From the NCBI GenBank assembly GCA_029961685.1, contig JARWKL010000010.1, positions 17,877,931 through 17,941,930 of the forward strand: a stretch of DNA of 64,000 bases, in the 5' to 3' direction. The position numbers and the translations under genes are program-made. Each line of letters begins with the position of its first letter. The first letter of the stretch is position 1. The notes beneath the pieces are model-generated. The model made no database searches, was not told where the DNA came from, and worked only from the letters and a program-made list of their open reading frames with translations. Source of the stretch: Aristolochia californica (lineage: Eukaryota; Streptophyta; Magnoliopsida; Piperales; Aristolochiaceae). Of this stretch, positions 27,392-38,350 are shown one piece after another.

Positions 27392-27676
27392 TATATATAA
27401 ACTAAAAAGAGTTTACAATCCCTAAAAATTACAAACAATTTTAGGAATTATCACTCTCTAAATTTGTGCATTGAGCATTTCCATTTTAGATGTGTACTTT
27501 TTTTAAAAAAATCAAAACTTGAGTTTCCACTTTCCCTTCATCTCATAAACAAAAAAATAGATAAAAGGCAAATAGATAACAACAGAATGAAAATTTTAAA
27601 GTTTATGTATGGATTTGGAGTCAATACTCAATTAAAAATCCCTTGCCTCCCCCTTTTCTCGACGATTGCAAAACCT
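27392..27676 (+). repeat. Truncated 285-bp monomer (HOR-B copy 2)
   Basis: Carries the same 'tatgga' join at 27608-27613 as the 21708 unit, with the same flanking 'gtcaatactcaa'. It differs slightly in reading 'ggatttggagtc'. Sharing one breakpoint shows common descent rather than repeated deletion. Confidence 0.92.
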
Positions 27677-28805
27677 GATATATAAACACTAAAACGAGTT
27701 TACAATCCCAAAAAGTTACAGACAATTTTTGGAATTATCACTGTCCACATTTGTGCATTGTGCATTTTCATTTTAGATGTCTACTTTTTTTTCTTAAATC
27801 AAAACTTGAGTGTTTACTTTCCCTTCATCTCATAAACAAAAAACATGATAAAAGATAAATATATCTCAACAAAATGAATATTTTAGAGTTTATGTATCGA
27901 AAAAAATTGAAGCAATAAAAAATGGAAGTAAAGAAAATTTATTCACACACCACAAATGAACACAAAAGTTTTGTCATCCGATTTTTGAAAATTCCACTAG
28001 TTCAATCCTAATAGCTTGGAATTTTATAAGAAAAATGGATTTTTCTACACATGTTTTTAAAAATGAATATGCAAGCTTGAAACAAGTTAAAGATGCAAAT
28101 GACCTGTGGATCCAAACCTTTTAAAGAGAATAACATTAAATTCTCAAGTGAATGTGTGGTGGGATATTTACCCGAGTCAAACAAGCCATTATTTTGCCCA
28201 TTTAAAAAAAGCTGACGTAACGATCATAGATGATTGTAAAGTGATTTATCATGCGTAACGGGCTATATTTTTGTACGAAATGGCTTATGGATAGGGAGTC
28301 AACACTCAATTAAAAATCCTGCGCCTCTCCCTTTTCCTGATGATTGTAAAACCTGATATATAAAAACTAAAAAGAGTTTACAATCCCTAAAAATTACAGA
28401 AAACTTTTTGGAATTATCACTCTCAACATTTGTGCATTGTGCATTTCCATTTTAGATGTGCACTTTTTTATCTTAAATTAAAACTTGATTTTTCACTGTC
28501 CATTCATCTCCTAAACAAAAAAAAGCGATAAAAGCTAAAAAGATCACACAAAAATGTAAATTTTAGAGTTTATGTATGGAAAAATTTTAAAGCAACAAAA
28601 AATGTAAGTAAAGCAAATTTATTCACACACCACAAATGAACACAAAAGTTTTGTTATCCGAGTTTGGCAAATTTCACTAGTTCAACCGTAATAACTTGGA
28701 ATTTTATAAGAAAGTGATTTTTCTACACATATTTTAAAAAATGGATATGAATGTTTGAAACATGTTAATGATGCAAATGACCTATGGATCCAAAGCTTTT
28801 ATTGA

Positions 28806-28830
28806 GAATAACATTACACCAAATGATCAT
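28806..28830 (+). other. ~78-bp deletion junction shared by two HOR-B copies
   Basis: 'gagaataacatta' is joined to 'caccaaatgatcatag', losing the 'ctcaagtgaacg ... aaaaagctg' segment of the monomer. The counterpart at 31711-31730 ('gagaatattagaccaaac') has nearly the same breakpoint, with a few additional bases lost. HOR-B copy 1 (near 23.1 kb) is intact, so the deletion arose in copy 2 before the 2.9-kb duplication. Confidence 0.85.
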
Positions 28831-30302
28831 AGATGATTGTAAAGTAATTTATCATGTGTAAGGAGCTATATTTTTTTAAGGAATGACTTGTGGATTGGAT
28901 GTAAACAATCAGTTAAAAATCCTCGCCTCCCCTTTTTCCCGACGATTATCAAACCTGATATATAAAAACTAAAAAGAATTTTCAATCCCTAAAACTACAA
29001 ACACTTTTTGGAGCTATCACTCTCTAGATTTGTGCATTGTGCATTTCCATTTTAGATGTGTACTTTTTTTTCCTAAATCAAACAATGAGTTTTCACTTTC
29101 CCTTCATCTCGTAAACAAAAAAAGACATAAAGGCAAATACATCACAACAAAATGAAAATTTAAGAGTTTATGTACGGAAAAAATTTAAAGCTATAACAAA
29201 TGTAAGTAAATAAAATTAATTCACACACCACAAATGAAGACAAGTTTTGGTAAGCGAGTTTTGGAAATTCCATTAGTTCAACCATAATAACTTGGAATTT
29301 TATAAGAAAGAGATTTTTCTACACATGATTTAAAAAATGGATATGCATGCATGAAACATGTTAACGATGCAAATGACCTATGGATTCAAACCTTTTAAAG
29401 AGAATAACATTAAATTCTCAAATGAACATGAAGTGGGATATTTACCCGAGTCAAACAAGCCATTATTTTGCCTATTTATAAATAGCTGACCCGACGATCA
29501 TAGATGATTGTAAAGTGATTTATCATGCGTAACGGGCTATATTTTTGTAAAGAAAGAATTATGGACTGGGAGTCAACACTCAATTAAAAATCCCCCGCCT
29601 CCCCCTTTTGATGACAATTGCTAAACAGATATATAAAAACTAAAAAGAGTTTACAATCCCTCAAATTTAGAGACACTTTTTGGAATTATCACTCTCCATA
29701 TTTGTGCATTGTGCATTTCCATTTTAGATGTGTACTTTTTTTTCTTAAATCAAAACTTGAGTTTCCACTTTCCCTTCATCTCGTAAAAAAAAGGAGATAA
29801 AAGGCAAATAGATCACAACAAAATGTAAATTTTAGATTTTATGTATGGAAAACATTTATAGCAATAACAAATGTAAGTAAGGAAAATTTATTCACACACT
29901 ACAAAATCCCACAAAAAATTGTTATCCGAGTTTGGGAAATTCGACTAGTTCAACCCTAATAGCTTTTGAATTTTATAAGAAAGAGATTTTTCTACAATTT
30001 TTTTTTAAAATGGATATACATGATGGAAACATGTTAAAGATGCAAATGACCTAAGGATCCAAACTTTTTAAAGAGAATAACATTAAATTCTCAAGTGAAC
30101 TTGCCGTGGGATATTTTTCCAAGTCAAAGAAGCAATTATTTTGCCCAATTTCAAAAAGCAGACCTAACGATCATAAATGATTGTAAAGTGATTTATCATG
30201 CGTAACAGGCAATTTTTTTTGTAACTAATAACTTATGGAAAGAGAGTGAACACTCAGTTAAAAATCCCCCGCCTCCCCCTTTTCCCGATGATTGCAAAAC
30301 CA

Positions 30303-30587
30303 TATATATAAACTAAAAAGAGTTTACAATCCCTAAAAATTACAGACAATTTTAGGAATTATCACTCTCTAAATTTGTACATTGAGCATTTCCATTTTAG
30401 ATGTGTACTTTTTTTTTAAAAATCAAAACTTGAGTTTCCACTTTCCCTTCATCTCGTAAACAAAAAAATAGATAAAAGGCAAATAGATCACAACAGAATG
30501 AAAATTTTAAAGTTTATGTATGGATTTGGAGTCAATACTCAATTAAAAATCCCTTGCCTCCCCCTTTTCCCGACGATTGTAAAACCT
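30303..30587 (+). repeat. Truncated 285-bp monomer (HOR-B copy 3)
   Basis: Join at 30519-30524, 2911 bp after that in copy 2, with the same 'ggatttggagtc' variant. It therefore descends from the 27392 unit or its direct ancestor rather than from the 21708 unit. Confidence 0.92.
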
Positions 30588-31710
30588 GATATATAAACAC
30601 TAAAACGAGTTTACAATCCCTAAAAATTACAGACAATTTTTGGAATTATCACTGTCCACATTTGTGCATTCTGCATTTCCATTTTAGATGTCTACTTTTT
30701 TTTCTTAAATCAAAACTTGAGTGTTTACTTTCCCTTCATCTCATAAACAAAAAACATGATAAAAGATAAATATATCTCAACAAAATGAAAATTTTAGAGT
30801 TTAAGTATCGAAAAAATTTGAAGCAATAAAAAATGGAAGTAAAGAAAATTTATTCACACACCACAAATGAACACAAAAGTTTTGTCATCCGATTTTTGAA
30901 AATTCCACAAGTTCAATCCTAATAGCTTGGAATTTTATAAGAAAAATAGATTTTTCTACACATGTTTTAAAAAATGAATATGCAAGCTTGAAACAAGTTA
31001 AAGATGCAAATGACCTGTGGATCCAAACCTTTTAAAGTGAATAACATTAAATTCTCAAGTGAAGGTGTGGTGGGATATTTATCCGAGTCGAACAAGCCAT
31101 TATTTTACCCATTTACAAAAAGCTGACCTAACGATCAAAGATGATTGTAAAGTGATTTATCATGCGTAACGGGGTATATTTTTATAAGGAATGACTTATT
31201 GATTGGGAGTCAACACTCAATTACAAATCCCACGCCTCCCCCTTTTCCCGACGATTGTAAAACCTGATATATAAAAAGTAAAAAGAGTTTACAATCCCTA
31301 AAAATTACTGACACTTTTGGAATTATAACTCTCAACATTTGTGCACTGTGCATTTCCATTTTAAATGTGGACTTTTTTTTTTCTTAAAAAAAAACTTGAT
31401 TTTTCACTTTCCATTCATCTCCTAAACAAAAAAGCGATAAAAGCTAAATAGATCACAACAGAATGAAAATTTTAGAGTTTATGTATGGAAAAAATTTAAA
31501 GCAACTACAAATGTAAGTAAAGAAAATTTATTCACACACCACAAATGAGCACAAAAGTTTTGTTATCCGAGTTTGGGAAATTCCACTAGTTCAACCATAA
31601 TAGCTAGGAATTTTATAAGAAAGATATTTTTCTACACATGTTTTAAAAATTGGATATGCATGCTTGAAACATGTTAACGATGCAAATGACCTATGGATCC
31701 AAAGCTTTTA

Positions 31711-31730
31711 AAGAGAATATTAGACCAAAC
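31711..31730 (+). other. Second copy of the ~78-bp deletion junction
   Basis: The join 'gagaatattagaccaaacg' corresponds to the one at 28806-28830. The unit is 597 bp, against 602 bp for its partner, so about five further bases were lost or the breakpoint was trimmed after duplication. Confidence 0.82.
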
Positions 31731-32339
31731 GATCATAGATGATTGTCAAGTGATTTATCATGTGTAAGGGGCTATATTTTTTTAAGGAATGACTTATGGA
31801 TTAGATGTAAACAATCAGTTAAAAATCCCCGCCTCCCCTTTTTCCTGACGATTGTAAAACCTGATATATAAAAACTAAAAAGAGTTTTCAATCCCTAAAA
31901 ATTACAAACACTTTCTGGAGGTTTCACTCTCTACATTTGTGCATTGTGCATTTCCATTTTAGATGTGTACTTTTTTTTCTTAAATCAAAACATGAGTTTT
32001 CACTTTGCCTTCATCTCGTAAACAAAAAAAAGACATAAAAGGCAAATACATCACAACTAAATGAAAATTTAAGAGTTTATGTACGAAAAAAATTTAAAGC
32101 TATAACAAATGTAAGTAAATAAAATTAATTCACAAACCACAAAAGAACACAAAAGTTTTGTTAAGCGAGTTTTGGAAATTCCATTAGTTCAACCCTAATA
32201 ACTTGGAATTTAGAAGAAAGAGATTTTTTCTACACATGATTTAAAAAATGGATATGCATGCTTGAAACATGTTAACGATGCAAATGACCTATGGATCCAA
32301 ACTTTTTATAGAGAATAACATTAAATTCTTAAGTAAACA

Positions 32340-32360
32340 TGCAGTGGGACATAGATGATT
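32340..32360 (+). other. Private deletion junction in HOR-B copy 3
   Basis: 'catgcagtgggac' is joined to 'atagatgattg', skipping the 'atatttacccgag' to 'aacgatc' stretch. The interval 31863-32480 is 617 bp. The partner monomer near 29.43-29.50 kb is complete here, so this is the youngest of three ordered deletions in HOR-B. Confidence 0.82.
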
Positions 32361-33724
32361 GTAAAGTGATTTATCATGTGTAATAGGCTATATTTTTCTA
32401 AGGAATGACCTATCGATTGGGAGTCAATACTCAGTTAAAAATCCCCCGCCTCCCTTTTTTCCCGACGATTGCAAAACTTGATATATAAAGACTAAAAAGA
32501 GTTTACTATCCAAAAAAAGTACCAACACTTTTTGGAATTATCACTCACTACATTTATGCTATGTGCATTTCCATTTTAGATGTGTACTTTTTTTTCATAA
32601 ATCAAAACTTGAGTTTTCACTTTCCCTTCATCTCGTAAAATAAAAAAGAGATAAAATGCAAATAGATCAAAAAAAATGAAAATTTTAGAGTTGATGAATG
32701 GAAAAAATTTAAAGCAATGACAAATGTAAGTATAGAAAATTTATTCATACACCACAAATGAACACAAAATTTTTGTTATCTGAGTTTGGGAAATTCCACT
32801 TGTTCAACCCTAATAGCTTTTGAATTTTATAAGAAAGAGATTTTTCTACACATGTTTTAAAAAATGGATATGCATGTTTGAAACAAGATAAGGATACAAA
32901 TGACCTATGGATCCAAAACTTTTAAAGAGAATAACATTAAATTCTCAAGTGAGCGTGCGGTGGGATATTTACCAAACTCAAACAAGCCATTATTATGCCC
33001 AATTTCAAAAAGCTGACATAACGATCATAGATGATTGCAAAGTGATTTATCATGTGTAACGGGCTATATTTTTTTAAGGAATGACTCATGGATTGGGGAT
33101 CAACACTCAGTTAAAAATCCCTCGCCTCCCCGTTTTCCCGACGATTGTAAAACCTTATATATAAATGAAAAATAGTTTCAATCCCTAAAAATTACGGACA
33201 CTTTTTGGAATTATCACTCTCTACATTTTTTCATTGTGCATTTCTATTTTAGATGTGTACTTTTTTTTCTTAAATCAAAACTTAAGTTTCCACTTTCCCT
33301 TCATCTCGTTAACAAAAAAAGAGATAAAAGGCAAATAGATCACAACAAAATGAAAATTTTAGAGTTTATGTAGGGAAAAAATTAAAAGCAAAAACATATG
33401 TAAGAAAAGAAAATTTTTTCACACACCACAAATGAACACAAAAGTTTTATTGTGCGAGTTTAGGAAATTCCACAAGTTCGACCCTAATAGCTTGGAATTT
33501 TATAAGAAAGGAATTTTTCTACACATGTTTTAAAAAATGGATATGCATGCTTGAATCATGTTAAAGTTACAAATGACCTATGGATCCAAAATTTTTAAAG
33601 AGAATAACATTAAATTCTCAAGTGAACATGCTATGGGATATATTCCTGAGTCAAACAAGCCTTTATTTTGCCTATTTACAAAAAACTGACCTAACGATCA
33701 TAGATGATTGTAAAGTGATTTATA

Positions 33725-33746
33725 ATGTGTAACATATGCGTAACAG
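33725..33746 (+). repeat. 11-bp tandem duplication in CpG-containing segment
   Basis: 'atgtgtaacat' is followed by 'atgcgtaacag'. The two copies already differ, one having GTGT and the other GCGT, as expected if a CpG in one copy has decayed or the two came from different monomers. Unit length is 683 bp. Confidence 0.85.
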
Positions 33747-36159
33747 GCTATATTTTTCTAAGGAAAGACCTATGGATTGGGAGTCAACACTCATGTAAAA
33801 TCCCCCGCCTCCCCCTTTTCCTGACGATTTCAAAACCTGATATATAAAAACTATAAAGAGTTTACAATCCCTAAAAAGTATAGACACTTTTTGGAATTAT
33901 CACTCTCTACATTGTGCATTTTCATTTTGATGTGAACTTTATTTTCTTAAATCAAAAGTTGAGTTTTCACTTTCCCTTAATCTCGCAAACAAAAAACAAA
34001 GATAAAAGGAAAATAGATCACACCAAAATGAAATTTTTTGACTTTATGTACGGAAAAAAATACAAAGCAATAACAAATGTAAGTAAAGAAAACTTATTCA
34101 CACACCACATATGAACCCAAAAGTTTTGTTATCCGAGTATGAGAAATTTCACTAGTTCAACCCTAATAGATTGGAATTTTATAAGAAATAGATTTTTGAA
34201 CACATATTTTAAAAACTGGATATAAATTCTTGAAACATGTTAAAGATGCCAATGTCCTATGGATCCAAAACGTTTTAAAGAGAATAACATTAATTTCTGA
34301 AGTGAATGTGCAATGGGATATTTACCCGAGTCAAACAAGCCACTAATTTCGCCATTTACAAAAAGCTGACCTACCGATCATCGATGATTGTCAAGTGATT
34401 TATCATAACTAACATGCTATATTTTTGTTAGGAATGACTTATGGATTGGGAGTCAACACTCAGTTAAAAATCCCCAGCCACCCCCTTGTCCCGACGATTG
34501 CAAAAACTGATATATAAAAACTAGAAAGAGTTTACAATCCCTAAAAATTACAGATAATTTTTGGAATTATCACTCTCCACATTTTTCCATTGTGCGTTTC
34601 CATTTTGATGTGTATTTTTTTCTTAAATCAAAAGTTGATTTTTCACTTTCCCTTCATCTGGTAAACAAAAAAAGAGATAAAAGGCAAAAAGATCACAACA
34701 AAATAAAAATTTTAGAGTTTATGTACGGAAAAAATTTAAAGCTATAACAAATGTAAGTAAATAAAATTTATTCACACACCACAAATGAACACAAAAGTTT
34801 TTTTATCCGAGTTTGGGAAATTCCACTAGTTCAACCCTTATAGCTTGGAATTTTATAAGAAAGAGATTTTTCTACACATGTTTTAAAAAATGGATATAAA
34901 TGCTTGAAACATATTAAAGATGCAAATGACCTATGGATCCCAACCTTTTAAAGAGAATAACTTTAAATTCTCAATGAGCGTGCGATGGGATATTTACTTG
35001 AGTCAAACAAGAAATTATTTTGCCCATATACAAAAAGCTGACCAAACGATCATAGATGATTGTAAAGTGATTTATCATGTGTAATGGGCTATATTTTTTT
35101 AAGGAGTGACTTATGGATTGGATGTAAACAATCAGTTAAAAATCCTCGCCTCCCCTTTTTCCGCACAATTGCAAAACCAGATATATAAAAACTAAAAAGA
35201 GTTTTCAATCCTTAAAAACTACAAACACTTTTTTGAGATATCACTCTCTACATTTGTGCATTGTGCTTTTCCATTTTAGATGTGTACTTTTTTTTCTTAA
35301 ATCAAAAGTTGAGTTTTTACTTTCCCTTCATCTTGTAAACACAAAAAAGAGATAAAAGGCAAATACATCACAACAAAAAGAAAATTTAAGAGTTTATGTA
35401 TGGAAAAATTAAAAGCTATAACAAATGTAAGTAAAGAAAATTTATTCACACACCACAAATGAACACAAAATTTTTGTTATCCGAGTTTGGGAAATTCCAT
35501 TAGTTCAACCCAAATAGTTTGGACTTTTATATGAAAGAAATTTTTCTACATATGATTTAAAAAATGGATATGCAAGCTTGAAACATGTTAAAGATGCAAC
35601 GACCTTTGGATCCAAACCGTTTAAACAGAATAACGTTAAATTCTCAAGTGAACATGCTGTGAGATATTTACCCGAGTCAAACAAGCCATTCTTTTGGCCA
35701 TTTACAAAAAGATGACCTAACGATCATAGATGATTGTAAAGTGATTTATCATGCGTAACGGGCTATATTTTTCTAAGGAACGTCCTATTGATTTGGAGTC
35801 AACACTCACTTAAAAATCTCTCGCCTCCCTCTTTTCCCGACGATTGCAAAACATGATATATAAAAACTAAAATAAGATTAAAATACCTAAAGATTACAGA
35901 CACTTTTTGGAATTATCACTCTCCACATTTGTGCATTGTACATTTCCATTTTTGATGTGTACTTGTTTTTCAAAAATCAAAACTTGAGTTTTCACTTTCC
36001 CGTCATCTCGTAAAATAAAAAAGAGATAAAAGGCAAATAGATCACAACAAAATGAAAATTTTAGGGTTTATGTATGGAAAAAATATTAAGCAATAATAAA
36101 TGTAAGTAAAGAAAATTTATTCACACACCACAAATGAACACAAAAGTTTTGTTTTCGGA

Positions 36160-36185
36160 GTTTGGGAAATTTCCGAGTTTGAATT
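36160..36185 (+). other. ~20-bp deletion with repeated 'ccgagttt'-like string
   Basis: 'gggaaatttccgagtttgaatt' replaces the usual path through 'ccactagttcaaccctaatag'. The second 'cgagtttg' resembles the one about 20 bp upstream, so slippage between them is likely. The unit is 660 bp. Confidence 0.7.
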
Positions 36186-36974
36186 TTATATGTAAGAGAT
36201 TTTTCTACATATGTTTTAAAAAATGGATATGCATGCTTGAAAAATGTTAAAGATACAAATGACCTATCTATCCAAACCTTTTAAAAAGAATCACTTTAAA
36301 TTCTCAAGTGAACGTGCGGTGGGATATTTACCCGAGTCAAACAAGCCTTTATTTTGCCCATTTTCAAAAAGCTGACCTAACGATCATTGATGATTTTAAA
36401 GTGACTTATCATGCTTAACGGGCTATATTTTTGTAAGGAATGACTTATGGATTGGGACTCAACACTCAGTTAAAAATCCCCCGCCTCCCCTTTTTCCTAA
36501 CGATTGCAAACCCTGATATATAAACACTAAAAAGAGTTTATAATCCCTAAAAATTGTAGACACTTTTATGAATTATCACACTCTAAATTTGTGCATTGTG
36601 CATTTCCATTTTTGATGTGTACTTTTTTTTCTTCAATCAAAACTTGAGTTTTCACTTTCCCTTCATCGAGTAAACAAAAAAAGAGATAAAAGGCAAATAG
36701 ACCACATCAAAATGAAAATTTTAGAGATTATGTATGAAATAAATTAAAGTAACAACAAATGTTAGTAAAGAAAATTTATTCACACACCACAAATGAACAC
36801 AAAAGTTATGTTATCCGAGTTATGGAAATTCCTCTAGTTCAACCCTAATAGCTAGGAATTTTATAGGAAAGAGATTTTTCTACACATGTTTTAAAAAAAT
36901 GGATAAGCATGCTTGAAAGATGTTAAAGATGCAAATGACCTATGGATCCAAACATTTTAAAGAGAATAACATTA

Positions 36975-37300
36975 AATTCCCAAGTAAACGTGCGGTGGGA
37001 TATTTACCCGAGTCAAACAAGTCATTATTTTGCCCATTTACAAAAAGCTGACCTAACGATCATCGATGATTGTAAAGTGTTTAATCATGCATAACGGGCA
37101 ATATATTTTTAAGGAATGACTTATGGATTGGGAGTCAACACTCAGTTAAAAATTCCCCGCCTCCACCTTTTCCCGAAGATTGCAGAACCTGATATATAAA
37201 AACTAAAAAAAGTTCACAATCCCTAAAAATTACAGACACTTTTTGGAATTATCTCTCTGTACATTTGTGCATTGTGTATTTCCATTTTAAATCTTTACTT
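36975..37300 (+). repeat. Patch of domain-1 subtype inside domain 3
   Basis: Surrounding units read 'ctcaagtg', 'gcaaaacc' and 'atcactct', but here the sequence reads 'attaaattcccaag', 'gcagaacc' and 'atctctct', all three marks of domain 1. The stretch 37096-37182 (87 bp) is identical to 12778-12864, including the uncommon 'gcctccacctttt' and 'cccgaagattg'. The likeness extends more loosely over 12657-12980. Offset is 24,318 bp. A conversion tract or ancient shared ancestry would both give this; the sharp embedding favours transfer. Confidence 0.8.
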
Positions 37301-37621
37301 TTTTTTCTTAAATCAAAACTTGAGTTTTCACTTTCCCTTCATCTCGTAAAAAAAAAAAAGTGATAAAAGGAAAATAGATCACAACAAAATGAAAATTTTA
37401 GAGTTTCTGTATGGAAAAATTTCAAAGCAATAACAAATGTATGTAAAGAAAATTTATTCACACAACACAAATGAACACAAAATTTTTGTTATCCGAGTTT
37501 GGTAAATTCCATTAGTTCAACCCTAATAGCTTGGAATTTTATAAGAAAGGGATTTTTCTACACATGATTTAAAAAAATTGATATGCATGCTTAAAACTTG
37601 TTAAAAACGAAAATGACCTAT

Positions 37622-37790
37622 GGATCCACCCCCTTTTCCCAGCGATTGCAAAAACTGATATATAAAAACTAGAAAGAGTTTACAATCCCTAAAAATTACA
37701 GATAATTTTTGGAATTATCACTCTCCACATTTGTGCATTGTGCGTTTCATTTTGATGTGTATTTTTTTCTTAAATCAAAATTTTAGTTTC
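37622..37790 (+). repeat. ~205-bp deletion junction and near-identical partner of 34.5-kb unit
   Basis: 'tatggatcca' runs directly into 'ccccctttt', so the segment between the GGATCC site and the C-rich tract (about 205 bp) is missing and the interval 37191-37657 is 466 bp. The 'cca' shared by both sites may be the microhomology. From 37638 to about 37780 the sequence matches 34490-34635 with only a few differences, including 'actagaaagag', 'cagataattttt' and 'gtgcgtttc'. Confidence 0.85.
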
Positions 37791-38327
37791 ACTTTCCCTT
37801 CATCTCGTAAACAAAAAAAGAGATAAAAGGTAAATAGATCACAACAAAATGAAAATTTTAGAGATTATGTATGGAAAAAATTAAAAGCAATAACAAATGT
37901 AAGAAAAGAAAATTTATTCACACGCCACAAATGAACACAAAAGTTTTGTTATGCGATTTTAGGAAATTCCATTAGTTCAACCCTAATAGCTTGGAATTTT
38001 ATAAGAAAGAATTTTTTCTACACATGTTTTAAAAAATGGATATGCATGCGTGAATCATGTGAAAGATGCCAATGACCTATGTATCCAAACTTTTTAAAGA
38101 AAATAATATTAAATTCTCAAGTGAACGTGCGGTGGGATATTTTCCCGAATCAAACAATCCCTTATTTTGCCCATTTAAAAAAAGCAGACCAAACTATCAT
38201 AGATGATTGTAAAGTGATTTATCATGCGTATTGGGCTATATTTTTGTTAGGGATGACTTATGGATAGGGAGTCAACACTCAGTTAAAAATCCCCCGCCTC
38301 CCCCTTTTCCCGACAATCGAAAAACCT

Positions 38328-38350
38328 GATATATAAAAACTCTCCACATT
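38328..38350 (+). other. ~50-bp deletion junction in monomer
   Basis: 'gatatataaaaact' is joined to 'ctccacatttgtg', skipping the 'aaaaagagtttacaatcc' to 'aattatcact' part. The three bases 'act' lie at both ends of the lost segment. The interval to the next anchor is 626 bp. Confidence 0.85.

Larger units (their letters stand above)
24012..29627 (+). repeat. HOR-B copy 2 (5.62 kb)
   Basis: Same nine-element order as copy 1, including the 285-bp truncated monomer at 27392. It differs from copy 1 by a ~78-bp deletion near 28815 (interval 28355-28957 is 602 bp, against 671 bp in copy 1). Its second half, from 26714, was duplicated again to give 29628-32479. The 24012 unit also shares a near-identical ~150-bp segment with 8369-8520. 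Confidence 0.82.
15705..32479 (+). repeat. Array domain 2 (contains HOR-B)
   Basis: Anchors are at 16302, 16976, 17662, 18337, 19013, 19693, 20370, 21035, 21708, 21992, 22664, 23335, 24012, 24690, 25369, 26044, 26714, 27392, 27677, 28355, 28957, 29628, 30303, 30588, 31266, 31863 and 32480. Units read 'gcaaaacc', 'atcactct' and mostly 'ctcaagtg'. A recurring subset has 'gagtgttcac' with 'ataaaagctaaatag' (for example 18337, 19693, 24012, 25369), so at least two monomer types alternate. Apart from satellite I see nothing in this stretch. Confidence 0.9.
29628..32479 (+). repeat. HOR-B partial copy 3 (2.9-kb local duplication)
   Basis: Anchors 29628, 30303, 30588, 31266 and 31863 follow 26714, 27392, 27677, 28355 and 28957 at an almost constant offset of 2906-2914 bp. 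Shared private features are strong: 'gaaagagagtgaacactcag', the 285-bp truncated monomer, 'aaacatgataaaag', 'aaattgaag/aatttgaag' with 'aatggaagt', the ~78-bp deletion, and 'ggatgtaaacaatcag/agatgtaaacaatcag'. Only this copy has the further deletion at 32349. The two blocks look more alike than copies 1 and 2, so this is the later event. Confidence 0.9.

Noticed and set aside
26714..32479. Assembly artefact as the cause of the 2.91-kb duplication
   Set aside because: The two blocks differ by scattered substitutions, small indels and a private deletion at 32349, so they are not the same reads placed twice. Read coverage would be needed to exclude it fully.
34700..34760. tRNA, rRNA or other structured RNA gene
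   Set aside because: I saw no tRNA-like A/B boxes or rRNA segments; the monomer is A+T-rich with only short hairpins.
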